The notes under the pieces were generated by a model. It did no database searches and was not told where the DNA came from. It was given only the letters and a program-made list of their open reading frames with translations. 64,000 nucleotides of DNA from Eleusine coracana subsp. coracana (Eukaryota > Streptophyta > Magnoliopsida > Poales > Poaceae), in NCBI GenBank assembly GCA_032690845.1, contig CM064422.1, positions 3,906,001 through 3,970,000 on the forward strand, read 5' to 3'. Position numbers and translations under genes: made by a program. Shown piece after piece: positions 12,859 through 25,512 of this stretch. Every line of letters starts with the position of its first letter. The stretch's first letter is position 1.

Positions 12859-14800
12859 CTTTCCCAGTCAGAGCTGCACCACAGAATCACCACATTAGAT
12901 ACCAAATGTAACAACAAAGCAGCAAACATATGATTCAAATGCGAAAATATCTCCTACCGCGCAAGCTCAAGTCCTCTTAGGCTACTAGATAACCAATTCT
13001 GAATAAAGGTGGGGAGCCGTGCCACACTAGTAGCAAGCACCAGGCTTAACGCCGAAGAAAGAGGACATCATAATCACCACCTTTTCCCTCCTCCCCACAA
13101 CGTCTCTCAGCCTGAGCAATCACCAACACGTGACTTCTAGCACACAAGAGGCAATCATTATCTCCCTACTTATCATTCCACAGAGACAGTTCACACGGAT
13201 TCGGCAACCAGTGCTGCAGCGTCGCAATAGCGCCTGCCGTGTTTACACGAATCTGATCAGAATTCACGCGCCGCGGCACCGAATGCGGGCAACCGCAACC
13301 TCACGTGCTCACTACAGATCCGACATTTTCGTCTCAACAAGAGATTCAACCGTCCAAAACACCATTCTTCAGTTTCGTACAATCACAAATCCTCCCTGAC
13401 GCAATGTCATGCATCTAAGAAAGAGACTAAACGGCGCGCACCTCGAACCAATGCAGCCAAGGAGTTTCAAGAAAGAGCGGGGAATAGCGAGGAACTAGAA
13501 GCGATCCAGTGAAGGGAGCGAATGGGGGCGCGGGTGACTCACCACTGAACCAATGGCGGCCTGTTCCTGGAGCCGAAAGCGCCCCTTCTCCCCTTGGGGC
13601 GGCGAGAGAGAAGGGAACAAAGAGAAGAGAGCGGATGACGTTAGGGGCGGGGGCGAGATAAGAGAGGAAGACGAGGGGCTATATGGTAAAAATGTATTCG
13701 CCTCCAGTCTACCGCGCGGCCCCCGGAAAGCGACCCACGCCGCCGGGTTTGCAATTAAGGAATTTTCGCAGGGGTGTCTGTATACTTGGGGATCCGCCAA
13801 GGGCTCTCGCTCTCTCAAATAGAGGGTGGGGGCCGCGTGCCAGCTTGGCGATGACCTGTGCCGTGCTATGAATTTGTGATGGGGAAACAGTACATGCTGA
13901 GCTAGCCTTGACTAGCAAACAAACACGTCTTACATTCGTTTTCTTCTTTTTCGGGAAAAACTGGCGTGACACCTACATTCATCAAGTGAAATATGCGCCC
14001 AATTTTAATCGTTTGGAGCGGACCATTTCCAACGAAATTGAATAGGATTTTATAATACTTTGATATGAGCTAGTAGTACTATAAAATTACTGAGTCGTCC
14101 ATGACGCCCCCCCAAGGATCGCATGATTCACAAGATCTTTTCAAGCAGCTTGGTGTTGATGGACAAGTCGCATGTGCGACACACGTGGCGCGGCACATGA
14201 CAGGCAAACGAAAGAAAATCCTTTTTTCCGGAACGATTCTTGGCCCAAATCGGCCATCATAATCATCTACCCGAGCGGCCATTGATGGATCCGCCGCATG
14301 TGCGCTTGACCAGCCGCTACACCGGCGGATCAGCAGATCCGATCTGGTCGTCTATCCAGGTTCTTGACGATGCAACAGACCTGTCAGCGTTTGGGGTTCA
14401 CTACTGAGTACTGATACTTACTGGCTAGCACAGAGAGCCAACTCTAGCTTGAGCAGTAACCTATGGAGGCTCAAGGTCTCTACAACTGCAATGGCGAGAG
14501 CACACACAAGATCCACATGAAAATTCACTACTACTACCAAATACTCCACCAATCATCAGAAACTTACAGGTGACCAGCTCAAGGTGAGCACCCAACAGTG
14601 CAAAGCCATAAGCTACCGATCCGATACAGAACGAAGACGGACGTCGACCTACTACACAGCACTGTTACAGTGACCGCATACGAAAAGAACAGACTCGACC
14701 TCAACGACGACAATGTACCCCATCATCATGCAAGCCACAAAAAACGCCAGAAAAACAAACTCATTCACAGGGACTTAAAACACAGCAGCTGCGCTCATCG
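12859..14800. other. Spacer: FAH 5' region and tubulin 3' flank
   Basis: The left third is probably the FAH leader, with a 5' UTR intron and a GC-rich first exon near 13450-13700. The right part (14290-14800) holds the beta-tubulin 3' UTR. No other gene is supported; the frames at 13495-13972 lie in promoter-like GC-rich sequence. Confidence 0.5.
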
Positions 14801-17505
14801 TCATTCAGCGTCAGCCTCCTCTTCGTCTTCATCATCGTACTCCTCGTCAGCGGTGGCGTCCTGGTATTGCTGGTACTCTGCGACTAGGTCGTTCATGTTG
14901 CTCTCAGCCTCGGTGAACTCCATCTCATCCATGCCCTCACCAGTGTACCAATGCAAGAAAGCCTTGCGCCTGAACATGGCAGTGAACTGCTCACTGACAC
15001 GGCGGAACATCTCCTGGATGGAGGTGGAGTTCCCGACAAAGGTTGAAGCCATCTTCAGCCCCTTGGGTGGAATGTCACACACGCTAGATTTGACATTGTT
15101 GGGGATCCACTCAACAAAGTATGACGAATTCTTGTTCTGGACATTGAGCATCTGCTCGTCCACCTCCTTGGTGCTCATCTTCCCTCGGAACATGGCTGAA
15201 GCAGTGAGGTAGCGGCCATGGCGGGGGTCAGCTGCGCACATCATGTTCTTGGCATCCCACATCTGCTGAGTAAGCTCAGGGACAGTAAGGGCACGGTACT
15301 GCTGTGATCCGCGTGAGGTCAATGGTGCAAAGCCGACCATGAAGAAATGGAGACGAGGGAACGGGATGAGGTTAACAGCAAGCTTGCGCAGGTCAGAGTT
15401 CAGCTGACCAGGGAATCTCAAGCAGCAGGTCACACCACTCATGGTAGAAGAGATAAGGTGGTTCAGATCACCAACTGCATTTTTAGAACACGCTGTCAGT
15501 GCCTATCTTTATAATTGAGTACAGAATATGACATATCAAATTCAAGAAACATCACAGATAATAGGTAACAAAATAGTGAAGATAAACTTACAGGTAGGGG
15601 TGGCGAGTTTTAGTGTGCGGAAGCATATGTCATATAGAGCTTCATTGTCTAGCACCATACATTCATCAGCATTCTCAACAAGTTGGTGAACTGAAAGTGT
15701 AGCATTGTATGGCTCCACAACAGTATCTGAAACCTTTGGTGATGGGAAGACAGAGAAGGTCAACATCATTCTATCAGGGTACTCCTCCCTAATCTTAGAA
15801 ATAAGAAGGGTGCCCATGCCAGATCCAGTGCCTCCGCCCAATGAATGGCAAACTTGGAAGCCTGTTAGTACAAGCAGATACGTCATTCTATTATCCGCAA
15901 AACTAAACCACACTTTAGCATTCAAATGTAGCAACCTTGGAGCTAAAATATTTAAAAGCTACTCTAGCACAAGGTCTCGGACTTTGCAAAGAAAATCATG
16001 TTACAACAATTCAATGATATTTGAATGAGGACAGCTCCTACAACATTTGCTGTTTTGTTAATTTAATCATAATGGAGGTTTCAAACTCTTGTTTTAGTAG
16101 TTCTACTTTTGATTGGTTTTTGCTCATGCTTGTAATAATGTACAGCTATAAGCATCTATCAATACAGAGGCTATAGTATTCCTCCTCCTTAATATCTATT
16201 GACATTTCTAAAACCGATGTCACCATTTTTGGTATCCTGTGAACCCAGCTAGGCATGCTACAGAGTATTTCACTTGAACGCCATATGATACAGCATAAGT
16301 ATTTCTTTATTCACCATGAAGACAAGAAGTCTATTTTGTCAGGTGCTGGCCAAAGAATTCAGTCCAGGTTTGACACAATATTTAATTTATTTTTTAATAA
16401 CTAAATAAAATAAGTCATCAACAGTTGCAGAGTGCCAGAGTGGAACCCGATGTTAACAAATCCAACCCTCTGGTTACAGTAATAAAATATACATTCTACC
16501 GACTGTTGCTGTCGCTTGTAGGTTAGCCCAAAATAAGCTACAGAAGTTCACGTCTCATGGATGTTGACATTTTAACTAGCACAAGTCCATGAAATTATAC
16601 CTCAAAGTGCCAATATAATCGTAAATTGATCATTTAAGAACAAAAAAAAAACTTCTTAGCTATTATTTTCTGTTCAAATGTTTTGCTGCAGACTCTTAGG
16701 AACATTTGTTGAGCAAAAATGACCAATCATCCATTCACCATGCTAGGTTGAAAATTAACCGGATGCACAACAAACATTTCGATTTCAATTCATGCACCGT
16801 TATAACCTACCTATATACACAGGCAAAAAGTCTTAAACGCTAACACATTACTATGTAGCCAATTTTCTAAGAGCATTGAAGCATCAGTGCATCACATTAG
16901 CAGATATCCAAGGATGCAAAAAAAAAAAAACGAACCTAGAGGAAATGCAACATCGAGGCCGTTTATTACCGTACTCCGCACCTTAAAACCATAGATCTGG
17001 ACTAATCAAACCAACCCATATGCGGTTGGTTACTAGATTAACACCAACTCCTTGACCCCAAGGAAATCCCACAAAAGCACATAAGCGCGAGGGGAGGGAC
17101 AGATGGAATACCCTGCAGACAGTCGCAGTTTTCGGCCTCCTTGCGGACGACGTCGAGGACGGAGTCGATGAGCTCGGCGCCTTCGGTGTAGTGTCCCTTA
17201 GCCCAGTTGTTGCCGGCGCCGGACTGGCCGAAGACAAAGTTATCGGGGCGGAAGATCTGGCCGAAGGGGCCGGAGCGCACCGAGTCCATAGTCCCGGGCT
17301 CAAGGTCCATGAGCACGGCGCGCGGGACATACCGGCCGCCGCTGGCCTCGTTGTAGTAGACGTTGATACGCTCGAGCTGAAGATCCGAGTCGCCCGCGTA
17401 GCGGCCCGTCGCGTCGATGCCGTGCTCGTCGCAGATCACCTCCCAGAACTTGGCCCCGATCTGGTTCCCGCACTGCCCGCCCTGGATGTGGAGGATTTCC
17501 CTCAT
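14801..17505 (-). CDS. TUB: Beta-tubulin
   Basis: Beta subunit of the tubulin dimer that builds microtubules. Three exons on the minus strand: 17112-17505, 15592-15861 and 14801-15474, joining in frame to 445 residues. The two-intron layout is usual for plant beta-tubulins. The N-terminal MREI, the peptide read in cotranslational tubulin mRNA autoregulation, is intact. The GTP-binding glycine loop GGGTGSGMGT is in exon 2. The C-terminal tail is acidic (DEEYDDEDEEEADAE), as expected for the surface that binds motors and MAPs. Intron 1 is long (1250 bp), which is common in plant cytoskeletal genes where first introns often enhance expression. No defect is seen. The isotype cannot be named from this window. 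Confidence 0.97.
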
Positions 17506-18636
17506 GGCTGACGCCTCGCCGGAGTTGCGCTGAGGTGGGATGGCGCGGGTGGAGTGAGTACGGGGTGCGCGGTTGCTTAGCCTGTGCTTTCGGGTGAGAA
17601 CGGGACGGGATTTGAAATGGTGTTCTCGCGTCTTATTGCTGTTGGGGGCGATGTTGTCATCGCCCCAGTGGGTGGAAAACAGCGGGACCCAATTCGCCGC
17701 GGGGCTATGTGGCCGGACCCACAAGCAGTGGGCGAGAGGGGTATGTGTGGTTGCGGTGGATTTTACCTTACGATAGATCCTGACCCTGGATGTGTAATCT
17801 AACGGCTTGGACGTCCCGCCAAATTTTCTATTGACGGAAGTTTCTGGGTGTCACTCAGTTCCTGGTTGGGCTTTCCCGTTGGCGGTCTGTGGACAGGCTG
17901 GCGTCACCCGTGCTGGGTCCCACTTGCAGAGATACGTTGGGCCTCTCTGGCAGGCTGGCTTAACCGAACCACGGGACCACTCACAAGGCTTCTTCTGTGT
18001 GCAGGGGCTGGGGCTAGGTAGGAAACCAGAGTCCTCTCATGTCTCAACAGCAATGAGCCAAGGAAAAACGATTACCTGTCAAATTATGACGGCCAAATAA
18101 ACAGGACAGTGATGCTTCACCAATAATGCAAGCAATGCATTCGGTGTCAATACGGGTAGCTGTTGCTTAAGAGAATGACAAAGGACTAATGACCAGCACT
18201 CACTACATACATCCCATCTCAGCACAGAAACGGGACTGGATGAGCTAGCTGGGTCCCCGTGTAGGGAAACAAAGGAGTGACACAACAAATGGATGTGAAC
18301 GAAGTAGCTGCAAGTACATGCTAAGCTTTTCATCATCAGAAACATCAATTATTTGCTGCTAGAACAGGATGTTTTCTGTAACTGCCAAGGGAGTACATCG
18401 ATCAGAAGATCCAATCATGAAATAGCAGCATTCCTCATGACAAATCGGGGATGAAAATTAACAGTTTATGACAATATCGATGGCAAAGGATTATTGGGCT
18501 AGATAGATGGTACATTTCCTGCCTCTCTAGGGAACAGCTGCAGCTCGGCAGGCTTAGCTGTCAAGTTGCTTTGCCAGGTAGGATAATAAACATGGAGCTA
18601 ACCGCTGTCTCAATTCTTGATTGATTGATTATGGAA
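17506..18636. other. Tubulin promoter and IMPDH 3' flank
   Basis: Tandem same-strand spacer: the right side is the IMPDH 3' UTR, the left side the beta-tubulin promoter. No gene or clear repeat was seen. Confidence 0.5.
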
Positions 18637-21600
18637 CTAGAATGCTTTCTTCTCATATGACACTAGCCCATGGATTCCTCCTTCAACCTGGGCAGCACCG
18701 GTCCTAACCTGGTAAAGGAACAGTAAGATAAGTCAACTACAGGTATTAAAGTACATTCAAAGATTGGGATATAAACTGGTTCCATTTTGACCTCTAGGGC
18801 AAATGCATAACTTTCAAGTTGCCTTTCAGGCATTAAAATGAAATCAATAATAACTAGTGCATACATAAGCATTTTAGGAAAAGTTAAAGCAAGATTGATA
18901 CTAAGTTCTGAAATTGTTGTTGTTAGGACAACAACTAGTTTATTTTTGAACTAAAATTCTTGTCCTAACAATAATAATTTCAGAATGGTTGCAGTAGGTA
19001 CCAGATGAGGTGAGACAATGGTGCAAGTTAAGGGGCTTGGTGAGACCCCCCCCCCCCCCCCCCAAAAAAAAAAAGAAAAGAAAAACAGTTCACAGGATTG
19101 AGGATGTGAAGAACAGGTTCAGGGTGCAAGTGAGACAACAATGCAAGTTCAAGGGGTGTACGTGAGATATGCAAGGGCCTATGGTGCAACTTCCTCTTAA
19201 AAGTCCAAAAGAAGCCAAGAGCTAGAGGTCAAGTAGCAAGAAAATACCTCTAATCTAAGAGCTTCTGATCGCAGAAGATCATGAGCAGACTGCAGAGAGG
19301 ATGCACCAAGATCCTGGAAACCTTGCTTAACTGCTTGCATTGTGTAAGGAATGAACTTCAGCACAGAACCTTTGTCAGCTACTGATCCAACAACTCCCTG
19401 CGCAATCTTGAGCTTTAGTGTATCACCAAGGTATCGTGCATCACTCCCCTTTGTCATGGCCTCAAGAGAGCCCATGCCTCTGTATTTTTTCACTCGACGA
19501 CCATCCTGAAAAAAATATCTCAAGAGGTAATTTAACATTTATACACAAAAACAAGAGCAAAAACTGTACAATCCAGAAATAGAATACCACAACCAATATG
19601 TTATAGTTGACCAACATTAGTTAAGAATTTAAGAAAACACTTATGCGGTAAAGTCTGAAGTACAAGGCACAACAAAAATTTAACTCTGTTTAATGGATGA
19701 AGCCTGCGTTCATACAAAAGTCACAGCTTTATAAAAATTTTACTATTGATTTGCAGTTTTGCATCATTGCTGGCTCCAGAGTCAAGCCAAATCAACCATA
19801 ACTTTAGTGAATGAGTGATAAATTGTGGTTCTGTTAACACCTAAACTTGGTTGTCTAAAATTGTTACATATATCATATCTAAACTCAGAGCAGCCAACCA
19901 CAGTGACTGAGGATGCTAGCCATTCAACAACTTGCAAAAGTTATAAAATGAGCCCAAAAAGGACAAGGCTAATTGATTACTTCATCAGCAACGAATATAA
20001 TAAGGAAAATGGCATAGAAAGAGAAAGGAATACAACTAATATCATGGGAAATTTGTCTCCAGGACATTGGTTTTAAAAACATTTGTCTGTAGGACACTTT
20101 TTTTCGTCTGTAGAACACTAGGCGGTGTCCTGTGGACAAAAAAACACAAACATGGTGTCCCCTGTGGACAAATGGCCCTATTATCATTGATGTTTTCATG
20201 GCAAAATCTTCTTAAGCAGGGGTAAAATAGGCATCGCAGTGTGATAATATCCCACACAGTAGGTTACACATGAAAAAGGCAAGAATTTAGAAGCACTAAA
20301 CAACTTGCCAATCAACCATTTTATTGTCATTTAACTAGACTGAGTTGTTCTTTATACATTATAAGAGACTGTTTTATTGCAGTGGTCACATGGGGCGAAC
20401 ATAAGCTTATGCACAGTTTGTGGTCTTTATGCTAAGCATGAAGTATCAATCAAGCATATAGGGTTGTATGGCAGTGGAACAGACATCACTAAAACCCAAA
20501 GGGCCTTCAAACATTTTATGGCAAAAATATCAAAAGAAAGCAGGATCTGAAGTACACCCTGCTCCAGAATGACAAAAAAATATCAAATATACCTTGTATT
20601 CATAAGTTCCAGGAGCTTCATGGCTGCCAGCTAAAAAGCTTCCCATCATAACCGTGGACGCCCCCAGGGACAAAGCCTTCACCATATGTCCAGAATTTGA
20701 AATTCCTCCATCAGCAATAACTGGCACATCATGATCCTTGGCATATGATGAAACCTTATACACCGCTGTAGCCTGTGGAACAAATATTAAGAAGCATCAA
20801 AAACAAGGTCCTCTCTAGCATGTTTTATATTACTAAAATAGTGTGAAAAAAACTATGGAGGAGAATTTCCATCAAAACAAATGTGTAAACAAGTAGCTCC
20901 AAAAAATCAAGTCAAAAGAAGTACTAAAGCAGGCCTCAAGAAATTGCAGACGACATGAATCTCATTTGCTCAAATTGAGAGGATACTGAGACAGAAGCAG
21001 TTTACAATGCTTTTTTTAATAAAAAAATCGCCCAATACTTTAATCCCAGCATGGGATCCCAGGTACTGAGACAGAAGCATGAGAAATAAAATACTCCCTC
21101 TGGTTTTTTATTGATGATGTTTCATCTTGTGGGTTTCATCTATATCCTACCCTGGCTTGCTCGGAATTTTGGCAATTATGGTTCATTTTTAACTAGAAAC
21201 ATCGCCCTAATATCATCAATGAAAAAGTGTAATGAGTACATCAGTGTCTTCTAATCCCAGCCTAGTTGAGAAAGGCAAAGAAGGCAGATGCCATCTAATC
21301 AGAATTGATTATGACAAAATAGGGAGCATTTCAGAATGTTTACATAAATTGCCAAGATATAGAAGGATTTGTTCTCATCTTGGTCCTAGCCATCTAACTT
21401 AACAGCATCCAACAGCTCCAAAAGCAACATACAGTGTACAGATGATGATACTACCATTGGCAACTGACTAAACTGACAGCAAGTCCAATAGAGTAAACTA
21501 ATGGCGAACGAATTAGGCTGAACAAAAGTTTGTGAGAATTTAGACAATTCCATACCTGTCCTCTGCCAACAGCACAAACCTCCTGGGTAGTACAAATTGA

Positions 21601-22551
21601 ACCTGAGCCCATTCCAACACGCAATCCATCCACTCCAGCTTGGACCAGATTCTGCGCTTGTGCAATTGTCACCACATTACCTCCAATCAAATCCACCTCA
21701 GGATACATCTTCTTTGCATACTTGATCATATCAAGCTGATAGATGGAGTTCCCCTGCGAACTATCAATCACGATGGCGTTTGCCCCAGCCTTAATTAGCT
21801 GCTCCAGCCTTCGCTTGTCATCCTCACGGGTCCCAATGGAAGCGGCAACTATGAACTTGCCATCCGCTCCAAGAGACGGTTTGCCTAGCTTCGGGTAGCT
21901 GCGGATGCGCTCCACATCCTTGGCGGTGATGAGGTCAATAATCTCGCCGTCATCAGATACGAGAGGGGCGCAATCCAAACCTTCGTCAGCAAGGAAGGCG
22001 GCTGCTTGCTCGAAGTCAAAGGAGGCAGAGGCAGAGCGTGGAGCGGGGCGCATGTACTCTGAGACAGGGACAGGAACCTTGTGGGAGGCGGCATCAGCTG
22101 CCACAGCGACACCGACGAGCTTGGAAAGCGAATCCCCATGGTCGGTGACAAGGCCGTACTCGTACCCAGCGAATTCGTTGAGGGACGGAGCGGAGGAAGG
22201 CGAGAAGAAGGGTACGGAGGACACGAACGGGAGGCGGCGGAACTTGACGGCGCGGACGATGGACGCCTGAGCCTGGGCCTCGGTGTTGCTGTGAACGACG
22301 GCGGCGGCGCCGAGCGAGGCCATGGCCGCGGCCATGGCGGCCTCCGAGACGGTGTCCATGGGTGAGGCGACGCAGGGAATGGAGAGCGGCACGCGGCGGG
22401 AGAGGCGGGTGGAGAGGTCGACGGCATCGGCGGGGAAGTCGATGAACCCCGGGAGAAAGATGACGTCATCGTAGGTGTAGGATACGCCCTGCGAGAAGAG
22501 CCGCGGGGCGGCATAGCCGTCGTCGGCGAGGTCGCCGCTGCGCGCCGCCAT
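18637..22551 (-). CDS. IMPDH: Inosine-5'-monophosphate dehydrogenase
   Basis: Oxidises IMP to XMP with NAD+, the committed step of guanine nucleotide synthesis. Four exons on the minus strand: 21556-22551, 20593-20772, 19248-19505 and 18637-18708, joining in frame to 501 residues, about the family length. Residues YTYDDVIFLPGF open the barrel domain. A CBS-pair insert lies roughly at residues 110-225 (VSEYMRP, LVSDDGEIIDLITAKDV). The catalytic loop GSGSICTTQEV places the thioimidate cysteine at about Cys320. VIADGGISNSGHM and KKYRGMGSLEAM supply the phosphate-binding and flap regions. The first exon alone holds two thirds of the protein. Introns 1 and 3 carry a degenerate MITE (21094-21236) and a near-perfect hairpin (18908-18983). 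The gene is head to head with the ADF gene. Confidence 0.96.
18908..18983. repeat. Short inverted repeat in IMPDH intron 3
   Basis: Two 23-bp arms at 18908-18930 and 18961-18983 are inverted copies with two mismatches, separated by a 30-bp loop. The RNA would fold into a strong hairpin within the last intron of IMPDH. Confidence 0.7.
19046..19074. repeat. Homopolymer junction C18-A11
   Basis: Eighteen consecutive C followed by eleven A in IMPDH intron 3. The true length may differ because such runs are prone to sequencing and replication error. Confidence 0.8.
20045..20180. repeat. Inverted cluster of GTCTGTAGGACAC-like motifs
   Basis: In IMPDH intron 2, five related motifs occur within 140 bp: three read like TTTGTCTGTAGGACAC and two are the inverse GTGTCCTGTGGACAAA. 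The arrangement suggests the ends of a small transposable element. No target duplication was identified. Confidence 0.5.
21094..21236. mobile_element. Degenerate Stowaway-like MITE
   Basis: Starts CTCCCTC, ends in a degenerate inverse, and lies between TA dinucleotides (21092-21093 and 21237-21238). Subterminal arms containing ATTGATGATGTT and ATCATCAAT pair with each other. It lies in IMPDH intron 1. Confidence 0.55.
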
Positions 22552-23236
22552 CGGTGGGTGCAGGGTTTAGGGTTTAAGCGGCGGGCGGCGGCGGGGAGGA
22601 TAGGAATGGAGGGGAGGCGGCTAGTGGGAGTGGGAGGAGTCGTGACTCGTGAAACAGTAGTTCAACCTGTTCTCTGTTTTTCACCCCAATTTCTCCTCTT
22701 TTTATTCGTCTCTTTTTATTCGTCTATCAACGGGAAAGAAAAAAAAAAGAGTCCCAGCTCATCACGGTTCTCCCGGTAGTCTCACGTCAGAGCTAGCCCG
22801 CCACGCCCATCGCAGCCGTCGGATCCGCCGCCGCCAAGCCCCACCTCCGACCCACTTTCCTCCCACGTCACACCTCCAACACACAGCACAAGCTATATCA
22901 CCGACACTGGGCCCCACAAGTGCGTACCCCACTTGTCAATAACTCATTCAACCCACGAGGCTTGTACGCCACACACCCGCACCAAGCGGCGCGACCGTGT
23001 ATATGAACGCGCACCTCTTCCAAGAATTTCCCCACCACACCTCAGCGAAGCCCAGCCAACATCACATTAATAAAAGAAAAGAAAAAAAGAAAAGAAAACC
23101 CCACACAGCAACAGAGGAGAGAATAACCAACCTCCCTCTCCTCGCGTCTCGTCTTCCTCTTGCTTGCGCCCCCCGGCTGCGTGTGATCGAAGCGGAGGCG
23201 CGCGCGCGGGCGACCGGCCGTCGACTCCTCCGACCG
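22552..23236. promoter_or_regulatory. Shared intergenic region between divergent IMPDH and ADF genes
   Basis: Only 685 bp separate the two start codons, and each side includes a 5' UTR, so the two promoters must be closely packed or shared. Sequence within about 150 bp of each ATG is GC-rich or pyrimidine/purine-biased. No individual factor site is asserted. Confidence 0.5.
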
Positions 23237-25512
23237 ATGGCCTTCATGCGCACCCACGTGAGTCTCCCTCTCCGCTTTCTCTCGCCGATCCGTGGCGGTT
23301 CCGTTTGGTTTGCGCGTAGATCCGTGTCACCGTGTGTGTATGGGCGGTTGGACTGGTTCGCGCGTCATCGGGGCCGAGAGTTCGTGGCCTGGTGTAGTTG
23401 CAGATCGGATCGGCGGGGTTTGATCTGGAATCACCGCGGTGTTGGAGAGCTGTTGGTTTGGTACTCGTAACGGTGGGTTTGGACTTTGGAGTAGTGAATG
23501 CTCTGGTAACATTGGTTTGCGCTTTGTTTTAGAATTTTAGTAAGCGCGAGCTTATTGGGTACATGGCTAGACTACAATTGGCTACGATCCCAACAAATTT
23601 ACTAGTTTAGTTGAAAATTTGTGTTTATGAGTCATTAGCTAGATTGTTTGTTGGTTTACCTGTCCTGATTATTGCTTCCATTTCTAAAATCAGTTTGATA
23701 TCTATGTTATAAGTGACCCAATCATATGAACCCTGAAATGAGAATGGCCACCAGATTTTATCGTCGTTTATTTGAGTTCTGGGGAATTATGTTGCAATTG
23801 AGGTTAGCTGTCTAAGTTAAATTGCGGTACAATTGAGGATCAACAAACGATTCAGACAATTTCGGGTATTATTTTGAGTTATTTTCCTTGTCCCATTCCT
23901 GCAATAAACAGTACATTCATTCTTGCTCATTTTCTGATCAGCAGTCCCTTTACCTTTTTATTTAATCAAATGGGATATGCTAGCATCTTATTTGTTCCCC
24001 ACTGAGAATGGCCACAGCGGAAGCCGTCACATTCCTCCCATGAAATAGAATATATTTTGGTGATGCCTTCTCCTCTGTTAAGTGTGCACAATACAAAAGA
24101 GTTTGTTGGCCTCGTCTACATAGGGCATACTGTAATATATCGAAGTTTGCATGAGCGTCTTGTGTATAATTCTGCTCATGTTGTCAATTACTCATCCATG
24201 CATTTTATGGTACATGATTATATAGCATAATATCATTTATCATTCTTAAATAGGAGGGACAGTAGGATGTTTCTGTTCCTGAAAAACAAATATATATTCA
24301 TATCATTTTTAGTAAACAATCCTGTTTTAGTAGCCTGTGGCTGCTGTATATAACACTTAAACATGGGCAAAACGTGAACATGGTGTCTTATATGTGTGGA
24401 ATGTTGCGGTTTTCCTTAGATACATGTTAGCTGGCCTTCTGATTATCTGGTAGACTGTGATTTACTGGTTTTCTTTGAAATTGGATTTCATATTTGAACT
24501 ATCAGTAATTGTACTTCTCATTCATATTCAAGTATATGGTTTCCTTGATCAAGCTCTTAATAGCCATGATTTTCTGCAGTCCAATGCCTCTTCTGGCATG
24601 GGAGTCGCTCCTAACATCAGGGACACATTCCTCGAACTTCAGATGAAGAAGGCTTTCCGATATGTTATCTTCAAAATTGAAGAAAAACAAAAGCAGGTGG
24701 TTGTGGAGAAGACTGGGGCTACTACTGAAAGTTATGATGACTTTTTGGCCTCCCTCCCAGAAAATGACTGCAGATATGCCCTCTATGATTTCGACTTTGT
24801 TACCGGGGAGAATGTGCAGAAAAGCAAGATTTTCTTCATTGCCTGGTGAGCATCATGAGCACATTTCCATATCTTCAGTCTTTTAAGTTGTTAATTAATA
24901 ATTTTGGGGTAATTCTGTCTAAGGGTCTCAATTAGATCTTGTAAATAGTTAAGTAAACTGCTGGTGAATTGATGAGTTTTTTGTTATTAGCTTCCTGTTA
25001 GCTATTCTTCCAGTAAAATTATGGGTGTTTCTTATTGCCCCTAACATGGCAACAGTCATAGACATGCTTTGCTATTTAATTAGTTACTTGCTCTTTTCTG
25101 TTGAATATTATAAATTTGGATTGGATCTTATGATCTGATCTTGCTAGAGGAATCTGTCAGCTATAGCTTCAATCTTTTCAAGTTTCTGTTTCCTGGTAAC
25201 CCATGCTACTAATAGCTAACATTACACGTGGTACAACAGTAGCTGAATATTCTTGTATAATAGTTTATCATGTAAATTTTGAATGTCCTTACTGTTGATC
25301 TCACCACCAAATCCTTAACATGAACTTGCTAAGATGCTAAGATTCTGTACAACTATTCCAGGTCTCCAGCTACATCCCGCATTCGTGCTAAGATGCTGTA
25401 CTCCACCTCCAAGGACCGCATCAAACATGAACTTGATGGGTTCCATTATGAGATCCAGGCAACTGACCGATCAGAGGTGGACCTTGATGAGCTCCGACAG
25501 CGGGCTCACTGA
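23237..25512 (+). CDS. ADF: Actin-depolymerizing factor (ADF/cofilin)
   Basis: Small actin-binding protein that severs and depolymerises ADP-actin filaments. Three exons: 23237-23257, 24580-24845 and 25362-25512, joining in frame to 145 residues. Exon 1 encodes seven residues (MAFMRTH) and is followed by a 1322-bp intron, the typical plant ADF layout of a tiny first exon and a long first intron. The protein continues SNASSGMGVAPN. The actin-binding long helix is SPATSRIRAKMLYSTSKDRI, and the C-terminal segment is HYEIQATDRSEVDLDELRQRAH. The extended N-terminus and the text ESYDDFLASLPENDCRYALYDFDF place it nearer the Arabidopsis ADF5/ADF6 type than ADF1-4. That subgroup call is from memory of the sequences. 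Confidence 0.95.

Noticed and set aside
14598..15212. 204-codon plus-strand frame over the beta-tubulin 3' exon
   Set aside because: Antisense shadow of a highly conserved exon.
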